Origin: Oscillospiraceae bacterium | GTDB taxonomy: Bacteria; Bacillota; Clostridia; Oscillospirales; Oscillospiraceae | Reading direction: 5' to 3' | NCBI GenBank assembly: GCA_021202845.1 | Contig: JAJQCF010000023.1 | Coordinates: forward strand, 83,081 to 147,080 | Length of the DNA stretch: 64,000 bases | Shown here: piece by piece, positions 9,320 through 17,708 of the stretch | Position numbering within the stretch: the first letter of the stretch is position 1 | How the letters are laid out: each line of letters starts with the position of its first letter | The notes under the pieces: model-generated | Told to the model about the DNA's origin: nothing | The model's database searches: none | The model's input: only the letters and a program-made list of their open reading frames with translations | Program-made: the position numbers and the translations under genes

Positions 9320-9508
9320 TTATACGGCGCGCGTCACCTTTCCGCTGCGGAGGCAACGGGTGCAGGCATAGGCGTGACGGGGAGTTCCGTCCACGATGAC
9401 CTTAACGCGCTTGACGTTGGGCTTCCATGTGCGGTTGGAGCGGCGGTGGGAGTGGCTCACCTTGATGCCGAAAACCATGCTCTTGTCGCAAAATTCGCAC
9501 CTTGCCAT
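9320..9508 (-). CDS. rpmB: Ribosomal protein bL28, zinc-binding type
   Basis: A 62-aa large-subunit ribosomal protein. Two CXXC pairs (CEFC at residues 4-7 and CTRC near residue 51) mark it as the zinc-binding C+ form. The core SHSHRRSNRTWKPN is typical. AAGGAGG precedes the ATG on the - strand at optimal spacing. It is a monocistronic gene convergent with rluD and divergent from hprK. Confidence 0.97.
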   Translation of the reverse strand: MARCEFCDKSMVFGIKVSHSHRRSNRTWKPNVKRVKVIVDGTPRHAYACTRCLRSGKVTRAV

Positions 9509-9557
9509 CTTTGCTGCACCTCCTTAAATTGAAGTTATCTTTACAGACAGCTTATAT

Positions 9558-9586
9558 ATAATATCAGAAAGACACGGCAAATGCAA
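9558..9586 (-). promoter_or_regulatory. Promoter of rpmB
   Basis: On the - strand, TTGCAT (9581-9586) and TATTAT (9558-9563) are separated by exactly 17 bp, about 50 bp upstream of the rpmB start. This is a good SigA-type promoter. Confidence 0.7.
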
Positions 9587-9644
9587 GAAAAATTTTTCAC
9601 GACGGCGATTTTTCGATTTTTGGCGCGATTTGCTTTTAAAGCTG

Positions 9645-9673
9645 TTGCCAAAAAGGGCGAATGTGGTTAAAAT
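9645..9673 (+). promoter_or_regulatory. Promoter of the hprK operon
   Basis: TTGCCA (9645-9650) and TAAAAT (9668-9673) are spaced by 17 bp, 68 bp upstream of hprK. The whole hprK-murB-rapZ-whiA-dnaE run could be read from here, as gaps are short and no terminator intervenes. Confidence 0.7.
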
Positions 9674-9741
9674 AGAATTAAGCGGCGCGCGCCGGTCGTC
9701 TTTGATTTTGCGCGGCGCGGCGAAGGGAGAACGAATTACTT

Positions 9742-10725
9742 ATGGACACTTATTCCGTTAAGCTGAGCAAGCTCGCAAAGGAGAACAACCTCAAGGTTGT
9801 TTACGCCGCGAGCGACTACGAGGACATTGAAATAGACAAGGACATTGTCAACCGCCCGGGGCTTCCGTTCTCCGGATTTTACGAATACTTCCGCTCGGAA
9901 ATAATATACGCAATGGGCAAGACGGAGGCGGCGTTCCTGCGCACGCTGGACGAGGAGCAGCGCGAGCGGACAATGGAGAAGTTTTTCTCCCACGAGCCGG
10001 CGGCACTGGTGGTGTGCAACCGCGTTGTGCCGGACATATCCATTGTCAGCGCCGCAAGGAAGTATGACATCACGCTTTTCATCACGGACTTGGACACCTC
10101 CGCCACAATGGCACGGCTCATAATCAGCCTGCGCAACCACCTCGCCCCGCGCATGACCGTCCACGGTGTATTTGTGCAGATTCACGGCGAGGGAGTGCTC
10201 ATATTCGGCGAGAGCGGCATCGGCAAGAGCGAGACGGCGCTGGAGCTGATAAAGCGCGGCCACCGGCTCATTGCGGACGACGCGGTGGAGATAAGGCGCG
10301 TTTCGCGCTACTCAGTAACCGGCATGAGCCCCTCTAACATACGCCACATGATGGAGATACGCGGCATAGGCATCATCGACGTGCGCCAGCTCTACGGCGT
10401 CGGCGCGGTGCTGCCGCGCTCGCAGATTCACCTTGTCGTCAAGTTCGAGTCTTGGGACGAGAACAAGGTCTATGACCGCCTCGGCTTGGAGGAGGACAGC
10501 GAGGACTTCTTGGGCGTCAAGGTGCCGAAGCTGACTATACCCGTGGCGCCCGCGCGCAACCTTGCGATAATCCTTGAGGTCGCGGCGCTCAACAACCGCC
10601 TGAAAAAGATGGGCATAAACGCCGCGCAGCGCTTTGTTGAAAACTACGACAGCTCCATTTCCTCCGGCAGCTTCGAGTCGGAGGAGGACTTCAACTTCAA
10701 CTATCTCAATGAATTTACAGACTGA
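9742..10725 (+). CDS. hprK: HPr kinase/phosphorylase
   Basis: Bifunctional enzyme of 327 aa that phosphorylates and dephosphorylates Ser46 of HPr/Crh, linking glycolytic state to carbon catabolite control. The Walker A loop GESGIGKS is at residues 156-163, with the upstream conserved His141 (TVHGVF) and downstream LIADDAVEIRR. The HPrK signature region MEIRGIGIIDVRQLYG follows. GAAGGGAGA lies upstream of the ATG. It leads a murB-rapZ-whiA cluster typical of Clostridia, where nucleotide signalling and cell-wall synthesis genes sit together. Confidence 0.97.
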   Translation: MDTYSVKLSKLAKENNLKVVYAASDYEDIEIDKDIVNRPGLPFSGFYEYFRSEIIYAMGKTEAAFLRTLDEEQRERTMEKFFSHEPAALVVCNRVVPDISIVSAARKYDITLFITDLDTSATMARLIISLRNHLAPRMTVHGVFVQIHGEGVLIFGESGIGKSETALELIKRGHRLIADDAVEIRRVSRYSVTGMSPSNIRHMMEIRGIGIIDVRQLYGVGAVLPRSQIHLVVKFESWDENKVYDRLGLEEDSEDFLGVKVPKLTIPVAPARNLAIILEVAALNNRLKKMGINAAQRFVENYDSSISSGSFESEEDFNFNYLNEFTD

Positions 10726-10735
10726 CGGAGGATAT

Positions 10736-11635
10736 ATGCCGCTTTTTGAGCTTTTGCAAAAGCAATTTCCCGACCTGAAACTTTTTCAAAACGAGCCTAT
10801 GGCGCGCCGCTGCTCGTTCCGCCTCGGCGGGGCGGCGGAGGTGCTGGCGGAGCCGCGGAGCGAGGCGGAGCTGGCCGAGCTTGTGCGCTGTGTGCGCTCG
10901 GAGGGCGCGGCGTACTTCATACTGGGCAACGGCACAAACGTGCTCGTTCCCGATGAGGGTGTGCGCGGCGCGGTTATCCACATAGGCGAGGACTTTGGCG
11001 CTCTCGGCACCGAGGGCGAGACGCTGACCGCCGGAGCGGGCGCGGCGCTCTCGCGCGCGGCTGTGCTGGCGCGGGACGCCGGACTGGGCGGCATGGAGTT
11101 CGCCCACGGCATACCGGGCAGCGTGGGCGGCGCGGTGTATATGAACGCCGGAGCCTACGGCGGCGAGATGCGGGACATTCTGCTCTCCGTGCGCTGCCTT
11201 GACCCCGATGGGGAGATACGCGAGTACACCGGCGCGGAACTGGCTTTGGGCTACCGCACGAGCCGCTTCGCCAAGCGCGGCGGGGTGGTGCTGTCGGCAA
11301 AAATGCAGCTGCGCGCCGCGCCGCCGAGCGAGATTGGCGCATATATGCACGAGCTGTGGGAAAAGCGCAGCGCGAGCCAGCCGCTGGATAAGCCCTCCGC
11401 CGGCAGCGCCTTCAAGCGCCCGCAGACGGGCTACGCCGCCGCCATGATAGACGGCGCGGGGCTGAAAGGATTAACTGTCGGCGGCGCGCAGGTTTCGACA
11501 AAGCACGCGGGATTTATTATAAACGCGGGCGGCGCGACCTGCGCCGACGTGCAGGAGCTGATGAGTCAGGTGCAGACGGCGGTCAGGGAGAAGTACGGTG
11601 TCGCGCTGGAGCCGGAGATACGTGTGCTGCGCTGA
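10736..11635 (+). CDS. murB: UDP-N-acetylenolpyruvoylglucosamine reductase MurB
   Basis: A FAD/NADPH enzyme that reduces UDP-GlcNAc-enolpyruvate to UDP-MurNAc in peptidoglycan precursor synthesis. At 299 aa it is the short type II form. FAD-domain motifs include LGNGTNVLV and GIPGSVGGAVYMNAGAYGGEM; the substrate domain has YRTSRF and AGSAFKRP. The frame is open from 10634, inside hprK, but ATG 10736 has ACGGAGG directly upstream at the right distance and gives the conserved N terminus. Confidence 0.95.
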   Translation: MPLFELLQKQFPDLKLFQNEPMARRCSFRLGGAAEVLAEPRSEAELAELVRCVRSEGAAYFILGNGTNVLVPDEGVRGAVIHIGEDFGALGTEGETLTAGAGAALSRAAVLARDAGLGGMEFAHGIPGSVGGAVYMNAGAYGGEMRDILLSVRCLDPDGEIREYTGAELALGYRTSRFAKRGGVVLSAKMQLRAAPPSEIGAYMHELWEKRSASQPLDKPSAGSAFKRPQTGYAAAMIDGAGLKGLTVGGAQVSTKHAGFIINAGGATCADVQELMSQVQTAVREKYGVALEPEIRVLR

Positions 11636-11665
11636 GGCGCGGCGGAGAAATTGGAGGCTTGCCCG

Positions 11666-12523
11666 ATGGAATTTTTGATAATAACCGGCCTTTCCGGCGC
11701 GGGAAAGAGCCGCGCGGCGGACGTGCTGGAGGACCTTGACTTCTATTGCGTGGACAATCTGCCAGTGGCTATGCTGCCGCGCTTTGCGGAGTTCTGTCTG
11801 GGCATGGGCGGGCGCTACGACCGCGTGGCGCTCGTGGTGGACGTGCGCGACCGCGAGGGCTTCAACGACATATTCGGCAGCTTGAACAAGCTGTGGGAGC
11901 TGGGGTGCGAGTACCGCATACTCTTTGTCGAGGCCGACCGCGCCACCATAGTCAAGCGCTATAAGGAGAGCCGGCGCCCGCATCCGCTGCAAGCCGAGGC
12001 GGGGAGCCTTGAAAAGGCCGTGGACATGGAATTTGAGCTGATGTCCGGCGTGCGCGAGCGCGCGGACTTCGTTATAAACACCTCGCGCCTGACGCTGGGC
12101 AGGCTGCAAAGCGAGATTTACCGTCTTTTCGTGGGCGACGCCTCCAAGCGCCAGCTAAGCGTCACGGTTATGAGCTTCGGCTTCAAGTACGGCCTGCCGA
12201 TAGAGGCCGACATGGTGTTCGACGTGCGCTTCCTGCCGAACCCCTTTTACGTCACGGAGCTGCGCGGCAAGTCCGGCCTCGACAAGGAGGTCGCGGACTT
12301 CATATTTGAACACAAGACGAGCCGCGATTTTATGGCCAAGCTGCTGGAGCTTATAGACTTCCTGCTGCCGCAGTATGTGGAGGAGGGCAAGCACACCCTC
12401 ACCATTGCCGTCGGCTGCACGGGCGGGCGGCACCGCTCCGTAGCCGTGGCCGCCGCGCTGACAGAGCATATACGCGCAGCGGGTCAGAGCGCGGAAAACG
12501 TGAACCGCGACATGGATAAGTGA
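11666..12523 (+). CDS. rapZ: RapZ/YvcJ family nucleotide-binding protein
   Basis: A 285-aa P-loop protein. In E. coli RapZ is the RNase adaptor controlling glmS through GlmY; in Firmicutes YvcJ binds nucleotide and its target is less clear. GLSGAGKSRA forms the Walker A loop near the N terminus, and the C-terminal RapZ domain has FKYGLP, DVRFLPNPFY and the signature IAVGCTGGRHRSV. TTGGAGG at 11651-11657 serves ATG 11666; an in-frame TTG at 11651 lies inside this RBS and is not the start. Confidence 0.95.
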   Translation: MEFLIITGLSGAGKSRAADVLEDLDFYCVDNLPVAMLPRFAEFCLGMGGRYDRVALVVDVRDREGFNDIFGSLNKLWELGCEYRILFVEADRATIVKRYKESRRPHPLQAEAGSLEKAVDMEFELMSGVRERADFVINTSRLTLGRLQSEIYRLFVGDASKRQLSVTVMSFGFKYGLPIEADMVFDVRFLPNPFYVTELRGKSGLDKEVADFIFEHKTSRDFMAKLLELIDFLLPQYVEEGKHTLTIAVGCTGGRHRSVAVAAALTEHIRAAGQSAENVNRDMDK

Positions 12524-12544
12524 GCGCGCCAAGGAGAAAATCAA

Positions 12545-13438
12545 ATGACATTTTCAGCCAGAGCAAAGGCGGAGATATGCCGCATAGGGCTAAACCGTCA
12601 CTGCTGCGCCGTGGCCGAGGCCTACGGCGCGCTGCTGTACGCGAGCGTGTTTTCGCCGCGTGAAATAAGAATAATAACCGCAAGCTCCGACGTGGCCGCG
12701 AGGCTGCCGCGATTGTTCAAGCGGGCGTTCGGGCTGGAGTTCGACACTTTGCCGGAAGCCGCCGAGGGCAAGCGCGCGCTGACGGTCACGGACACAGAGA
12801 AAATTGCCGCGGTGTTCGCCGCCTTCGGGCTGGAGGCGGGCACAACGCTGGCTCACCACATAAATCTCGGCGTGCTGGAGTCGGAATGCTGTCGCGCGGC
12901 GTTCGTGCGCGGGGCGTTCCTCACCGGCGGGAGCGTCACCGACCCCGAAAAGAACTACCACCTCGAGCTTGTGACCGACCACATGAGCGTCTCGCGCGAG
13001 ATGCTGGCGCTGCTGCTGGAAATGGGCTTCGAGCCCAAGTACGCCACACGCGCGGGGCATTACGTTGTCTATTTCAAAAGCTCGGAGGCAATAGAGGACT
13101 TTTTGACAACCGTGGGCGCGAGCGCCTCCGCGCTGGAGCTGATGTCCGCCAAGGTGGAGAAGGACATACGCAACGCGGTGAACCGCCGCGTCAACTGCGA
13201 CAGCGCCAACGCGGACAAAATCGTCTCCGCCGCCCAAGCGCAGCTTGACCACATACGCGAGTTAGAGCGCACCATAGGACTGGATAACCTCCCGACGGAT
13301 TTGCACCAGACCGCGCTGCTGCGCATTGCCAACCCCGACGCCAGCCTTGCCGACCTCGCGGCGCTCAGCTGCCCGCCCGTGAGCAAGAGCTGCATAAACC
13401 ACCGCCTGCGCAAGCTGATGAACTTCCGCCAGAATTGA
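12545..13438 (+). CDS. whiA: DNA-binding protein WhiA
   Basis: A 297-aa protein combining a degenerate LAGLIDADG homing-endonuclease fold (residues about 1-200, with RGAFLTGGSVTDPEKNYHLE) and a C-terminal helix-turn-helix (SLADLAALSCPPVSKSCINHRLRKL region). WhiA affects division and chromosome segregation in Firmicutes. It follows rapZ by 21 bp with AAGGAGAAAA before the ATG. The usual yvcK between rapZ and whiA is absent here. Confidence 0.94.
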   Translation: MTFSARAKAEICRIGLNRHCCAVAEAYGALLYASVFSPREIRIITASSDVAARLPRLFKRAFGLEFDTLPEAAEGKRALTVTDTEKIAAVFAAFGLEAGTTLAHHINLGVLESECCRAAFVRGAFLTGGSVTDPEKNYHLELVTDHMSVSREMLALLLEMGFEPKYATRAGHYVVYFKSSEAIEDFLTTVGASASALELMSAKVEKDIRNAVNRRVNCDSANADKIVSAAQAQLDHIRELERTIGLDNLPTDLHQTALLRIANPDASLADLAALSCPPVSKSCINHRLRKLMNFRQN

Positions 13439-13452
13439 AAGAAGGGTGCTGA

Positions 13453-16400
13453 ATGTCCTTTGTTCATCTTCATGTCCACAGCGAATACAGCCTCCTTGAC
13501 GGCGCCTGCCGCATAGAGGCTTTAGCAGCGCGCGCAAAGGAGCTGGGACAGCCCGCACTGGCGATAACCGACCACGGCGTCATGTACGGCGCGGTCGCGT
13601 TTTACAAGGCCTGCCGCGCGGCGGACGTGAAGCCAATCATAGGCTGTGAGGTCTACGTCGCCCCTGGCAGCCGCGCGGGACGCACCTACGGCGTGGACAA
13701 CGAGTACACGCACCTCATACTGCTGTGCAAAAACGAGACTGGCTACCGCAACCTCTGCTATCTCGTTTCAATGGGCTTTACGGAGGGCTTTTACATCAAG
13801 CCGCGCATAGACTGGGAGCTGCTGGCCGCTCACAGCGAGGGGCTGATTTGCCTCTCCGCCTGCATTGCGGGTGAAATACCGCGAAAAATTTTGCAGGACG
13901 AGTACGGCGCCGCAAAAAACCGCGCGGAGTGGCTGCGCGGTGTGTTCGGCGAGGACTTCTATCTGGAAATTCAGAACCACGGTCTTGACGAAGAGCGCCG
14001 CGCCTATGCCGGAGTGCGCAGGATTCACGCCGAAACGGGCATACCGCTGGTGCTGACAAACGATGCGCACTACCTCACGCGCGATGACGCGCCGGTGCAG
14101 GACGTGCTGATGTGTATTCAAACCGGCAAGACACTAAGTGACCCCGACCGCATGAGGTTCACCGGCAGCGAATTTTACCTCAAGAGCGAGCAGGAAATGG
14201 CGCAGCTTTTCCCCGAATTGCCGGAGGCAATGGAAAACACTGTGCAAATTGCCGAAAAGTGCAGCTTCGACTTCGAGTTCGGACACTACCACCTGCCCGA
14301 GTTCCCGCTGCCCGCGGGCGAGACGGACAGCTTTGCCTATCTGCAAAAGCTCTGCCTTGCGGGGCTTGCCAAGCGCTACCCGGGCAATGCCAAGGCGTGC
14401 GAGCAGCTGGACTACGAGCTGGACATGATACGCCGCATGGGGTTTGTGGACTACTTCCTGATAGTTCAGGACTTTATAGGCTACGCGCGGGGGCGCGGCA
14501 TACCTGTCGGTCCCGGGCGCGGCAGCGCGGCGGGCAGCATTGTCTCTTACTGTCTGCATATAACGGACGTTGACCCGATTAAATATAACCTCTATTTTGA
14601 GCGTTTTTTGAACCCCGAGCGTGTGAGTATGCCGGATATTGACGTGGACTTCTGCATAAGGCGGCGCGGCGAGGTTATTGACTATGTCTCGCGCAAGTAC
14701 GGCGCCGACCATGTGGCGCAGATTGTCACGTTCGGCACAATGGCCGCGCGCAACGCCATACGCGACGTCGGCCGCGTGACGCAGGTGGGCTACGCCGAGA
14801 CGGACGCCGTTGCCAAGCAGGTGCCGAACGCGCTGCACATAACGCTGGATGAGGCGCTGAAGGTGTCGAAAACGCTGCGCGATATGTACGAGGGCGACCC
14901 GCAGGTGCGAGGTCTGATAGACACGGCGCGCGGCGTGGAGGGTATGCCGCGCCACGCCAGCACCCACGCTGCCGGTGTTGTCATCACAAAAAGGCCGGTT
15001 TACGAGTATGTCCCGCTGGCGAAAAACGATGAGAGCGTTGTCACGCAGTACCAGATGACTACGCTGGAGGAGCTGGGGCTGCTGAAAATGGACTTCCTCG
15101 GCTTGCGCAACCTCACGGTGCTGGACGACGCGGTGCAGCTTGTACGCCGCCGCAGTCCCGACTTTGACATAGAAAAGGTGCCGGAGGACGACGCGGGGGT
15201 TTTCGATATGCTGACCGCGGGCAAGACCTGCGGCGTGTTCCAGCTGGAAAGCGGCGGCATAACCGGCGTGTGTACGGGGCTGAAGCCGCGCAGCATTGAG
15301 GACATCACCGCCATTATCGCGCTCTACCGCCCCGGGCCTATGGACAGCATACCGCGCTTTATAGAGTGCAAGAACAATCCGCAGAAAATACGCTTCAAGC
15401 ACCCGCTGCTGCGCGACATCTTGGGCGTGACATACGGCTGCATCGTCTATCAGGAGCAGGTTATAGAAATCTGCCGCCGCTTGGCGGGCTTTTCGCTCGG
15501 GCAGGCGGACATGATACGCCGCGCCATGTCCAAGAAAAAGGAAAAGGAAATAGTGCGCGAGCGCAAGACGTTCATCTACGGCGACCCCGAACGCAATATA
15601 CCGGGCGCGGTGGCGAACGGCGTGCCGGAGGACGTCGCGGGCAGCATATACGATGAAATTTTGGACTTCGCCAACTACGCCTTCAACAAGGCGCACGCCG
15701 TCAGCTACGCCATAGTCGCCTACCGCACCGCCTACATGAAGGTTCACTGGCCTCGCGAGTATATGGCCGCGCTCATAACGAGCGTGCTGGACTCGGCGAG
15801 CAAGGTGGCCGAGTACGTGGCCGAGTGCCGCGACATGGGCATTGAGCTGCTGCCGCCGGACATTAACCTCTCCGGCGTGGACTTTGCCGTTTCGGGCGAC
15901 AATATCAGGTTCGGTCTGGCGGCGGTCAAGCACGTCGGGCGCGGCTTTGCCGCTGCGGTGCTGGCCGAGCGCGAGCGCGGGGGACCCTTCACCGCGCTGG
16001 ACGACTTCTGCCGCCGCATGACGGGGCGCGAGCTGAACCGCCGCGCCGTGGAGAGCCTGATACGCGCCGGAGCCTTCGACTGCCTCGGGTGCAAGCGCCG
16101 CGCCATGCTGCAGGTTTTGGACAGGGTTATTGACGGTGCGGCCAGCGCGGGGCGCAGGAACGTGGCCGGTCAGCTCGATTTGTTCGGCGACGGCGAGGAG
16201 CAGGGCATGGGCTCGGCGCTGACGCTGCCGGACGTGCCGGAGTTCACGCGCGCGGAGCTTATGGCAATGGAGCGCGAGATGACGGGACTTTACATCAGCG
16301 GCCACCCGATGGACGACTACCGCGAGCGCGCCAAGGCCGCGGGCGCGGTGAAGCTCGGCGCCATACTCTCCGACTTTGAACGCCCCGAGGGGCCGGAGAG

Positions 16401-16920
16401 CTTCCGCGACGGCCAGAGCGTGACCGTGGCCGGCGTAGTCTCCGCGTGGCGCAAGCGCGCGACGAAAAACGGCTCGGAGATGTGCAATATCACGCTGGAG
16501 GACGGCACGGGCGCGATTGAAGCGTTGGCGTTCCAGCGCGCGCTCAGCGAGGGCGGCAGCTATATTTCCGACAACGCCGCGCTGCTCATACGCGGCAGGA
16601 TTTCCGCCCGCGACGAAAAGGAGCCGCAGATTATGGCCGACAGCATACGCCCGCTGACCGACATAAGCGGCGCGCCGACGCCGGCAAAGCGGCAGCCGGA
16701 AGAAAAGCGGGAGCAGCGGCTTTACCTCCGCATGAAGAGTACGGATACGGCGCTCGTACACCGCATTGAGCTTATTTTGCAGATGTTCGAGGGGCGCAGT
16801 CCGCTTGTCATATATTTCGAGGACACCGGCAAGCGTCTCGGCGCGCGCTGTCTCATTCATCCCGCGCTCATAAGCGAGCTGAAAGAGCTGTGCGGCGAGG
16901 ACAATGTTGTGCTGAAATGA
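13453..16920 (+). CDS. dnaE: DNA polymerase III alpha subunit, DnaE
   Basis: Replicative C-family DNA polymerase subunit of 1155 aa. The N-terminal PHP domain has HLHVHSEYSLLDG and ITDHGVMYG. The catalytic palm has GPGRGSAAGS and MPDIDVDFC, in which the two Asp bind metal. The later helix-hairpin-helix and OB-fold regions are in place (an OB-like stretch near residues 985-1060). In Firmicutes DnaE extends primers beside PolC. RBS GAAAGAAGGG; the 14-bp gap from whiA makes it the last gene of the operon. No clear terminator follows. Confidence 0.96.
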   Translation: MSFVHLHVHSEYSLLDGACRIEALAARAKELGQPALAITDHGVMYGAVAFYKACRAADVKPIIGCEVYVAPGSRAGRTYGVDNEYTHLILLCKNETGYRNLCYLVSMGFTEGFYIKPRIDWELLAAHSEGLICLSACIAGEIPRKILQDEYGAAKNRAEWLRGVFGEDFYLEIQNHGLDEERRAYAGVRRIHAETGIPLVLTNDAHYLTRDDAPVQDVLMCIQTGKTLSDPDRMRFTGSEFYLKSEQEMAQLFPELPEAMENTVQIAEKCSFDFEFGHYHLPEFPLPAGETDSFAYLQKLCLAGLAKRYPGNAKACEQLDYELDMIRRMGFVDYFLIVQDFIGYARGRGIPVGPGRGSAAGSIVSYCLHITDVDPIKYNLYFERFLNPERVSMPDIDVDFCIRRRGEVIDYVSRKYGADHVAQIVTFGTMAARNAIRDVGRVTQVGYAETDAVAKQVPNALHITLDEALKVSKTLRDMYEGDPQVRGLIDTARGVEGMPRHASTHAAGVVITKRPVYEYVPLAKNDESVVTQYQMTTLEELGLLKMDFLGLRNLTVLDDAVQLVRRRSPDFDIEKVPEDDAGVFDMLTAGKTCGVFQLESGGITGVCTGLKPRSIEDITAIIALYRPGPMDSIPRFIECKNNPQKIRFKHPLLRDILGVTYGCIVYQEQVIEICRRLAGFSLGQADMIRRAMSKKKEKEIVRERKTFIYGDPERNIPGAVANGVPEDVAGSIYDEILDFANYAFNKAHAVSYAIVAYRTAYMKVHWPREYMAALITSVLDSASKVAEYVAECRDMGIELLPPDINLSGVDFAVSGDNIRFGLAAVKHVGRGFAAAVLAERERGGPFTALDDFCRRMTGRELNRRAVESLIRAGAFDCLGCKRRAMLQVLDRVIDGAASAGRRNVAGQLDLFGDGEEQGMGSALTLPDVPEFTRAELMAMEREMTGLYISGHPMDDYRERAKAAGAVKLGAILSDFERPEGPESFRDGQSVTVAGVVSAWRKRATKNGSEMCNITLEDGTGAIEALAFQRALSEGGSYISDNAALLIRGRISARDEKEPQIMADSIRPLTDISGAPTPAKRQPEEKREQRLYLRMKSTDTALVHRIELILQMFEGRSPLVIYFEDTGKRLGARCLIHPALISELKELCGEDNVVLK

Positions 16921-16947
16921 CAAATTAGGCGGCAAATAACTTGAAAT

Positions 16948-16989
16948 GTAACAGTTTGTTCACCCAATAAATTGCGAATACAATATAAT
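16948..16989 (+). promoter_or_regulatory. Probable promoter and regulator site upstream of the 17025 regulator gene
   Basis: TATAAT occurs at 16984-16989 (and again at 17000-17005) without a good -35. The -35 position is occupied by TTCAC (16959-16963) and, exactly 11 bp upstream, a degenerate GTAAC (16948-16952). The octamer TTGTTCAC (16956-16963) recurs in the htrA promoter at 21398-21405. An activator of the OmpR class replacing the -35 would fit, suggesting autoregulation. Confidence 0.45.
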
Positions 16990-17024
16990 TTAGTCAGAAT
17001 ATAATGAAAACGGAGTGAAAAACA

Positions 17025-17708
17025 ATGTCCAAAAAAGCACTGGTTATAGAAGATGACGGAAACATAGCGGAGCTGCTGCGGCTCTATCTGGAAAAGGACG
17101 GCTTTGAAATAGAGCACGCCGCCGACGGCGGCGAGGGGCTGGAGCTGTTCCACTCGTTCGAGCCGGATATAGTGCTGCTGGACATAATGCTCCCCGTTAT
17201 GGACGGCTGGGAAGTTCTTCGGGAAATACGCGCCGTGTCGGAAATACCGATAATCATGCTCACCGCCAAGGGCACGACGCCGGACAAAATCTCCGGCTTG
17301 GAGCAGGGCGCGGACGACTATGTGACAAAGCCGTTCGAGCCGAAGGAGCTTATAGCGCGCATACACGCGGTCATGCGCCGCGGCCCGGGAGCGAGCGACG
17401 AGCCCAAGTGCCTCAGCTTCGACAAGCTGATGATAAACTTAGACTCCTACGAGCTGCTCGTTGACGGCAAGCGCGTGGAGACGCCGCCCAAGGAAATGGA
17501 GCTGCTGTTCCACCTCGCGTCCTCGCCGAACCGCGTTTTCACGCGCAACCAGCTCCTTGACGAGGTCTGGGGCTTCGACTACTTCGGCGACAGCCGCACC
17601 GTGGACGTACACATAAAGCGCCTGCGCGATAAATTGGAGGGCGTTTCCGACAAGTGGGCGCTAAAGACCGTTTGGGGCGTGGGCTATAAGTTCGAGCTGG
17701 TAGAGTGA
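17025..17708 (+). CDS. OmpR/PhoB-family response regulator
   Basis: A 227-aa transcription factor. The receiver domain (1-120) has the acidic pocket EDD (9-11), phospho-acceptor D53 in LLDIMLP, a conserved Thr in MLTAK, and Lys in VTKPFEP. The winged-helix domain (about 130-227) ends with RTVDVHIKRLRDKL and TVWGVGYKFE. The kinase gene follows with a TGATG overlap. The downstream lipoprotein and HtrA genes suggest an envelope-stress role comparable to CssRS, but this is inference from context. RBS CGGAGTG. Confidence 0.93.
   Translation: MSKKALVIEDDGNIAELLRLYLEKDGFEIEHAADGGEGLELFHSFEPDIVLLDIMLPVMDGWEVLREIRAVSEIPIIMLTAKGTTPDKISGLEQGADDYVTKPFEPKELIARIHAVMRRGPGASDEPKCLSFDKLMINLDSYELLVDGKRVETPPKEMELLFHLASSPNRVFTRNQLLDEVWGFDYFGDSRTVDVHIKRLRDKLEGVSDKWALKTVWGVGYKFELVE

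Noticed and set aside
14134..16935. 933-residue antisense frame over dnaE
   Set aside because: A stop-free shadow caused by GC-rich codon bias opposite a certain dnaE gene; it has no domain resemblance.
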